Shown here: positions 3,466 through 8,197 of the stretch, in pieces
Layout of the letters: every line of letters starts with the position of its first letter
Numbering within the stretch: position 1 is the stretch's first letter
Assembly: GCA_903915485.1 (NCBI GenBank)
Contig: CAIWTC010000627.1
Location: forward strand, 1 to 8,197
Direction: 5' to 3'
Length of the DNA stretch: 8,197 nucleotides
Source of the DNA: an uncultured Ignavibacteriales bacterium
Lineage (GTDB): Bacteria; Bacteroidota; Ignavibacteria; Ignavibacteriales; Ignavibacteriaceae
Made by a program: the position numbers and the translations under genes
The notes under the pieces: generated by a model
Seen by the model: the letters and a program-made list of their open reading frames with translations, nothing else
Told to the model about the DNA's origin: nothing
The model's database searches: none

Positions 3466-6400
3466 TTGGACAATAAAAGAATATCATTTGGAAAAATTAA
3501 GCCGGTTCTTAGTATGCCGGATTTGTTGGCAGTGCAGAAAGATTCGTTTGAAGACTTTTTGCAAATCCATACACCACCCGAAAAGAGGGAAAATAAAGGA
3601 CTGAAAACAGTCTTTGAAGCAAACTTTCCTATTTTCGACAATAAAGAAAATTATCGCCTTGATTTTATAGATTATTTTATAGATAAGCCGCGTCATTCTT
3701 TACCGGAATGCCTCGAGAAGGGTCTTACCTTCTCCGCACCGCTTAAGGCTAAACTCCGACTCTCAACTAAAGATGTTGATACAGGTGAATTTGTCAATTC
3801 AGTTGAGCAGGAAGTTTATTTGGGAAATCTCCCGTACATGACTCCTAAAGCTACATTTGTAATAAATGGAGCTGAAAGAGTAATTGTTACTCAGCTTCAC
3901 CGCTCCCCCGGTGTTGCTTTCTCACAGAATGTCCATTCTAATGGAACGCCTTTGTATTCAGCCAGAATCATTCCTTTAAAGGGATCATGGGTTGAGTTTT
4001 CTACAGACATTAATTATGTCTTGTACTGCTATGTTGACCGTAGGAAAAAATTCCCGGCAACTACTCTATTAAGAGCCCTCGGCTTTGAAACCGATGAGGA
4101 AATCTTGGACTTATTCAAGTTGACTGAAGTCATTAAAACCAGCAAGAGTAACTTATTGAAGTTAATCGGTCGTATGGTTGCAAGTGATGTTTTCGACATG
4201 AATACAGGCGAAATTTTCTTATCAAGAGACAGCGTACTCAATGAAGAAGATATCGAAAGAATTCACGAAGCAGATGTTGAAGAACTAAAACTGATTCGCG
4301 AAGATTTGAATGTAGACCAGAATTTTATATTAAATACTTTACGCAAAGATCCTTCACATACCCGTGAAGAAGCTTTGTTCTCAATTTACAGACAGTTAAG
4401 AACAGGTGAAGCACCTGATTCTGAGACTGCATCATCATTGCTGGATAAAATGTTCTTCAATGATAAACGCTACGATTTAGGTGATGTAGGCCGTCACAGA
4501 ATGAATAACAAGCTTAAACTTGGTATTCCTGAGACCACCACAGTATTAACTAAAGATGATATCGTTGAAATCATCGGTTATATGATGAGATTAAAAGACG
4601 GTTCAGAATCTTTTGATGATATAGATCACTTAGGCAACCGCCGTGTTCGTACAGTTGGCGAGCAGCTTCAGCAGCAATTTAATGTCGGTGTCGCTAGAAT
4701 GGCCCGTACAATTAAAGAGCGCATGAACATTCGCGAAACTGAAAATCCAACTCCTCAGGAATTGGTAAATGCGAAAACAATCAGCAGCGTAATTAATGCT
4801 TTCTTTGGAACAAATCAGCTTTCTCAGTTCATGGACCAGACCAATCCGCTGGCAGAACTTACTCACAAGAGGAGAATGTCTGCCCTTGGACCAGGAGGCT
4901 TGACAAGAGAACGCGCAGGATTTGAGGTTCGAGATGTGCATTATACACATTACGGCCGCCTTTGCCCTATTGAAACACCTGAAGGTCCGAACATCGGTCT
5001 TATTTCATCTTTGACAATTTTCTCAAAGGTTAATAAGTATGGTTTCCTTGAAAGTCCTTACAGAATCGTTAAGAACGGTAAAGTTTCTGATGAAGTTGTT
5101 TATCTCACTGCAGAGCAGGAAGATGAATACACAATTGCACAGGCAAATGAAAAATTTGATGACAAAGGTCACTTCCTTAATGAAAGAGTTCGCTCCAGAC
5201 ATAAAGGCGAGTTTCCGATTGTTCATCCAACACATGTTCAGTTCATGGATGTTGCACCTGCACAGATTGTATCTGCTGCAGCAGCATTGATTCCATTCCT
5301 TGAGCATGATGATGCTAACCGTGCGTTGATGGGCTCAAACATGCAACGCCAGGCAGTTCCGCTGATTAGTCCTCAGGCTCCTCTCGTAGGAACAGGACTT
5401 GAAGGCAGAGTTGCTACTGATTCAAGAGCAGTTATTGTTGCAGAATACGATGGTACTGTTGAATATGTTGACTCAGATAAAATAACGGTTAATTATGATA
5501 TTAAATCTGACTCAGTAGAAGTTATCACTAACTTCCACGATGTTAAGAGGATATCTTATAAACTGATTAAGTTCACAGGAACAAATCAGGAAACCTGTAT
5601 CAACCAAAAGCCGATTGTAAAAGTTGGCGAAAAGGTTAAAGCAGGCGATGTAATAGCAGACGGTTTTGCAACTCAGGGCGGAGAGTTAGCTCTCGGACGA
5701 AATGTATTTGTTGCGTTCATGCCTTGGAGAGGTTATAATTTTGAGGATGCTATCATCTTAAGTGAAAAATTAGTTCAGGATGATGTATTTACATCATTCC
5801 ACATTGAAGAATTTGAACTTCAGGTCCGCGAAACAAAACGCGGTGAGGAAGAGTTGACACGGGAAATTCCTAATGTCAGCGATGAAGCAGTTAAGAACCT
5901 TGATGAAAATGGTATCATAAGAATAGGCGCTGAAGTTAAAGAAGGCGACATCCTTATCGGTAAAATTACACCTAAGGGCGAAACTGATCCTACACCTGAA
6001 GAAAAACTTTTAAGAGCAATATTCGGCGACAAAGCCGGTGATGTTAAAGACGCTTCATTGCGTGCTACACCGGGTCTTCGCGGAACTGTTATTAAAGCAA
6101 AATTATTCAGCCGTAAGAAAAAAGATGCGGACGCTAAAAAGCAAGAAAAACGCCAAATCGAGAATATGGAAATCGAGCATTTAAGAAAGAAAGAAGAACT
6201 TTATCAGAGACTTCTTACTAAATTAAATCAGATTTGCCTTAGTGAAACCACTAAGGGTATTAGAGATCTTGATGGCTCAGTTAGATTGCGCAGCGGAAGC
6301 ACAATTAAAGATAAAACATTCGTTGACTTGGAAGATGTAACCAAACTTGATTACTCAACCGATTGGTTTGATTCCAAGAAAATGAACGGAATGATTAAAT

Positions 6401-7230
6401 CAACTTTTAAAAACTACTTCACATATCTATCAGATATGGAAGATGAATACAAACGCGACAGACTGAAAGTACAGGCAGGTGATGATTTACCTCCGGGAAT
6501 TATTCAGCTCGCGAAAGTTTATGTTGCTAAAAAGCGTAAGATTTCAGTTGGTGATAAGATGGCGGGAAGACATGGTAACAAGGGCGTTGTAGCCAAGATT
6601 GTACCTGTTGAGGATATGCCTCATCTGCCTGACGGAACCCCGCTGGATATCATCTTGAATCCGCTCGGCGTACCTTCAAGAATGAACCTTGGACAGCTTT
6701 ATGAAACAGCCTTAGGCTGGGTCGGTAAAAGATTAGGAGTTCGTTTCGCAACTCCGGTTTTTGACGGTGCTAAAATCAGCGATGTTGATGATTACTTAGA
6801 AAAAGCAGACATTCCTGTCGGCTGTAAAACGGTACTTTTCAATGGTCGCACCGGTGAGCAATTCCATCAAAAAGTTACTTGCGGTTACATCTACATGATG
6901 AAACTAAGTCACTTGGTTGATGATAAAATTCACTCACGGTCAACAGGTCCATACTCTTTAATTACTCAACAGCCATTGGGCGGAAAAGCACAATTCGGCG
7001 GTCAGAGATTTGGAGAAATGGAAGTTTGGGCACTTGAAGCTTATGGCGCATCACATATTTTACAGGAAATATTAACTATAAAGAGTGATGATGTCCCTGG
7101 ACGCGCAAAGGTATATGAATCGATTGTCAAAGGACAGAATGTCCAGGAACCAAGTATTCCAGAATCGTTTAATGTATTGGTTAAAGAACTTCAGGGCTTA
7201 GGTCTTGATATTAAAATTGACCATCGTTAA
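3466..7230 (+). CDS. rpoB: DNA-directed RNA polymerase subunit beta
   Basis: RpoB is the second-largest catalytic subunit of RNA polymerase; it forms half of the active-site cleft, the fork loops and the flap. The 1254-residue product is complete. In order: the protrusion and lobe from the N-terminus; the rifampicin pocket (QLSQFMDQ from Q451 and THKRRMSALGPGG from T466), where D457, H467 and S472 match E. coli D516, H526 and S531, so the pocket is of the sensitive type; E760-D761 (NFEDAI), equivalent to E. coli E813-D814; the flap segment GKITPKGETDPTPEEKLLRA; a charged coiled-coil insertion at about 884-1004; GDKMAGRHGNKG with K1031 and K1039, equivalent to E. coli K1065 and K1073; and the C-terminal clamp segment PLGGKAQFGGQRFGEMEVW. 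The start is TTG, supported by GGAGG upstream and a normal N-terminus. It lies behind a probable attenuator and 32 nt before rpoC. Confidence 0.99.
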   Translation: MDNKRISFGKIKPVLSMPDLLAVQKDSFEDFLQIHTPPEKRENKGLKTVFEANFPIFDNKENYRLDFIDYFIDKPRHSLPECLEKGLTFSAPLKAKLRLSTKDVDTGEFVNSVEQEVYLGNLPYMTPKATFVINGAERVIVTQLHRSPGVAFSQNVHSNGTPLYSARIIPLKGSWVEFSTDINYVLYCYVDRRKKFPATTLLRALGFETDEEILDLFKLTEVIKTSKSNLLKLIGRMVASDVFDMNTGEIFLSRDSVLNEEDIERIHEADVEELKLIREDLNVDQNFILNTLRKDPSHTREEALFSIYRQLRTGEAPDSETASSLLDKMFFNDKRYDLGDVGRHRMNNKLKLGIPETTTVLTKDDIVEIIGYMMRLKDGSESFDDIDHLGNRRVRTVGEQLQQQFNVGVARMARTIKERMNIRETENPTPQELVNAKTISSVINAFFGTNQLSQFMDQTNPLAELTHKRRMSALGPGGLTRERAGFEVRDVHYTHYGRLCPIETPEGPNIGLISSLTIFSKVNKYGFLESPYRIVKNGKVSDEVVYLTAEQEDEYTIAQANEKFDDKGHFLNERVRSRHKGEFPIVHPTHVQFMDVAPAQIVSAAAALIPFLEHDDANRALMGSNMQRQAVPLISPQAPLVGTGLEGRVATDSRAVIVAEYDGTVEYVDSDKITVNYDIKSDSVEVITNFHDVKRISYKLIKFTGTNQETCINQKPIVKVGEKVKAGDVIADGFATQGGELALGRNVFVAFMPWRGYNFEDAIILSEKLVQDDVFTSFHIEEFELQVRETKRGEEELTREIPNVSDEAVKNLDENGIIRIGAEVKEGDILIGKITPKGETDPTPEEKLLRAIFGDKAGDVKDASLRATPGLRGTVIKAKLFSRKKKDADAKKQEKRQIENMEIEHLRKKEELYQRLLTKLNQICLSETTKGIRDLDGSVRLRSGSTIKDKTFVDLEDVTKLDYSTDWFDSKKMNGMIKSTFKNYFTYLSDMEDEYKRDRLKVQAGDDLPPGIIQLAKVYVAKKRKISVGDKMAGRHGNKGVVAKIVPVEDMPHLPDGTPLDIILNPLGVPSRMNLGQLYETALGWVGKRLGVRFATPVFDGAKISDVDDYLEKADIPVGCKTVLFNGRTGEQFHQKVTCGYIYMMKLSHLVDDKIHSRSTGPYSLITQQPLGGKAQFGGQRFGEMEVWALEAYGASHILQEILTIKSDDVPGRAKVYESIVKGQNVQEPSIPESFNVLVKELQGLGLDIKIDHR

Positions 7231-7247
7231 AAACTAACAACAGAATT

Positions 7248-7253
7248 GAGGAG
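7248..7253 (+). promoter_or_regulatory. Ribosome binding site of rpoC
   Basis: GAGGAG lies 9 nt before ATG 7263 and 15 nt before a second in-frame ATG at 7269. The spacing favours 7263 as the start, which adds only Met-Ile. Confidence 0.75.
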
Positions 7254-7262
7254 TTTACTTCT

Positions 7263-8197
7263 ATGATTATGAATAGAGTCCATGAACATGCAGTTAAAGA
7301 TGTATCACAATTAACTATCACCCTGGCTAGTCCGGATGATATACTTTCCAGATCGCATGGAGAGGTTACAAAACCTGAGACTATTAACTATCGCTCTTTC
7401 CGTCCTGAAAAAGACGGTTTGTTTTGCGAGAAGATTTTTGGTCCAACACGCGATTGGGAATGTTATTGCGGTAAATATAAAAGAATTAGATATAAAGGTA
7501 TTATTTGCGACCGTTGCGGCGTTGAAGTTACACAGAAGAATGTAAGACGCGAAAGAATGGGTCACTTGGGACTTGCAGTTCCTGTGGTTCATATTTGGTT
7601 CTTTAAGTCTCTTCCTTCAAAAATTGGTAACTTACTAGGTTTCAGCGGTAAAGAACTTGAAAGAATCATTTATTATGAATCATATGTAGTTCTTAACCCG
7701 GGCCCAACAGGCTTGAGACGCAAAGATTTAATTACCGAAGAGCAGTATTTTGAAATTCTTAGTTCACTTCCGGCCGGAAATGACAAGCTTCCTGATACTG
7801 ATCCGAATAAATTTTATGCAAAAATCGGCGGCGATGCAATTAAAGAATTGCTGAAGCAGACGAATATTGAAGAGTTATTCCATCAGCTTCGCGATACTTT
7901 TGCTGTTGAAACTTCACAGCAGAAGAAAGATGAATTGCTAAAACGACTTAAAGTTGTTGAAGCTTTCCGCGAAAAAGAAGGCAAACCGATGAACAAACCT
8001 GAGTGGATGGTATTAAGTTATATACCGGTTATTCCACCGGAACTTCGTCCTTTGGTTCCTTTGGAAGGCGGAAGATTTGCTTCAAGTGATTTGAATGATT
8101 TATACCGCAGAGTAATTATCCGTAACAACCGGTTACGCAGATTAATAGATATTAAAGCACCTGAAGTTATCTTAAGAAATGAAAAGAGAATGCTTCA
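7263..8197 (+). CDS. rpoC: DNA-directed RNA polymerase subunit beta-prime (N-terminal part)
   Basis: RpoC is the largest catalytic subunit of RNA polymerase and carries the Mg-binding active-site loop. The reading frame is open to the window end, giving 311 residues plus two bases; the NADFDGD catalytic motif lies beyond. Visible parts are the N-terminal segment with KPETINYRSFRPEKDGLFC (37-55), the zinc-binding site with C67, C69, C82 and C85, the clamp core with ERMGHLGLAVPVVHIWFFKS, the segment PEWMVLSYIPVIPPELRPLV, and the start of the clamp helices (DLNDLYRRVIIRNNRLRRL), the main sigma-binding surface. The N-terminus carries Met codons at positions 1 and 3; GAGGAG upstream favours the first. 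It follows rpoB by 32 nt. The zinc-site segment and N-terminus resemble Bacteroidota/Ignavibacteriota sequences. Truncation is due to the window edge. Confidence 0.98.
   Translation, partial: MIMNRVHEHAVKDVSQLTITLASPDDILSRSHGEVTKPETINYRSFRPEKDGLFCEKIFGPTRDWECYCGKYKRIRYKGIICDRCGVEVTQKNVRRERMGHLGLAVPVVHIWFFKSLPSKIGNLLGFSGKELERIIYYESYVVLNPGPTGLRRKDLITEEQYFEILSSLPAGNDKLPDTDPNKFYAKIGGDAIKELLKQTNIEELFHQLRDTFAVETSQQKKDELLKRLKVVEAFREKEGKPMNKPEWMVLSYIPVIPPELRPLVPLEGGRFASSDLNDLYRRVIIRNNRLRRLIDIKAPEVILRNEKRML

Noticed and set aside
4630..4950. Open frame of 106 codons on the minus strand inside rpoB
   Set aside because: It lies opposite the highly conserved rifampicin-pocket region, has a composition typical of a shadow frame, no ribosome binding site and no recognisable domain.
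5039..5290. Plus-strand open frame of 83 codons overlapping rpoB in another frame
   Set aside because: It is fully inside conserved RpoB sequence, and its translation is low-complexity shadow sequence without a domain.
6113..6122. A-run in the RpoB insertion as a programmed frameshift site
   Set aside because: The six A plus G are in the wrong phase for the A-AAA-AAG slippery heptamer, and the RpoB frame continues normally to its conserved C-terminus.
7311..7592. Minus-strand and plus-strand open frames overlapping the start of rpoC
   Set aside because: The RpoC frame here holds the zinc-binding cysteines and conserved N-terminus; the overlapping frames have no support.
1..8197. Mobile element, CRISPR array, toxin-antitoxin or defence genes
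   Set aside because: No terminal repeats, spaced direct repeats, transposase motifs or unfamiliar coding frames were seen; every substantial frame belongs to a conserved housekeeping family.

Overview
This is a conserved bacterial information-processing locus of an A+T-rich genome: tRNA-Thr (partial), rpmG, tRNA-Trp, secE, nusG, rplK, rplA, rplJ, rplL, rpoB and the first part of rpoC, all on the + strand. The RpoC N-terminus (KPETINYRSFRPEKDGLFC, then a WECYCGKYKRIRYKG zinc-site segment) and the form of the RpoB insertion look like the Bacteroidota/Chlorobiota/Ignavibacteriota (FCB) group. The clear Shine-Dalgarno sites before rplL, rpoB and rpoC fit an Ignavibacteria-type member better than a typical Bacteroidota, where such sites are rare. 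The phylum-level call is a moderate-confidence inference from remembered family sequences, not from a search.

Layout: positions 1-311 hold two tRNA genes with the 49-residue four-cysteine ribosomal protein L33 gene between them. Positions 332-1133 encode SecE (Sec translocase) and NusG (transcription elongation factor), separated by a 79-nt gap with a 14-bp interrupted hairpin. Positions 1161-3322 encode L11, L1, L10 and L7/L12, the proteins of the L1 stalk, the GTPase-associated centre and the L12 stalk. An 82-nt rplA-rplJ gap contains a 9-bp inverted repeat where L10 autoregulation acts in other bacteria. The 143-nt rplL-rpoB gap contains a strong terminator-like hairpin with a T-run, flanked by two weaker hairpins. 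Positions 3466-7230 encode the complete RNA polymerase beta subunit from a TTG start, and 7263 to the end encodes the first 311 residues of beta-prime.

The genes supply parts of the machines that make and export protein: stalk ribosomal proteins, the elongation factor NusG that bridges polymerase to other partners, the polymerase core itself, and the tRNAs. The terminator-like site between rplL and rpoB would let stalk proteins be made in excess over polymerase, as is known in E. coli.

I found no mobile element, CRISPR array, toxin-antitoxin pair, broken gene or unfamiliar protein. No gap between genes exceeds 143 nt. The points worth a second look are the structured intergenic RNAs, the RpoB lineage insertion and the tRNA/mRNA mixed head of the operon. 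I do not see an undescribed system here.
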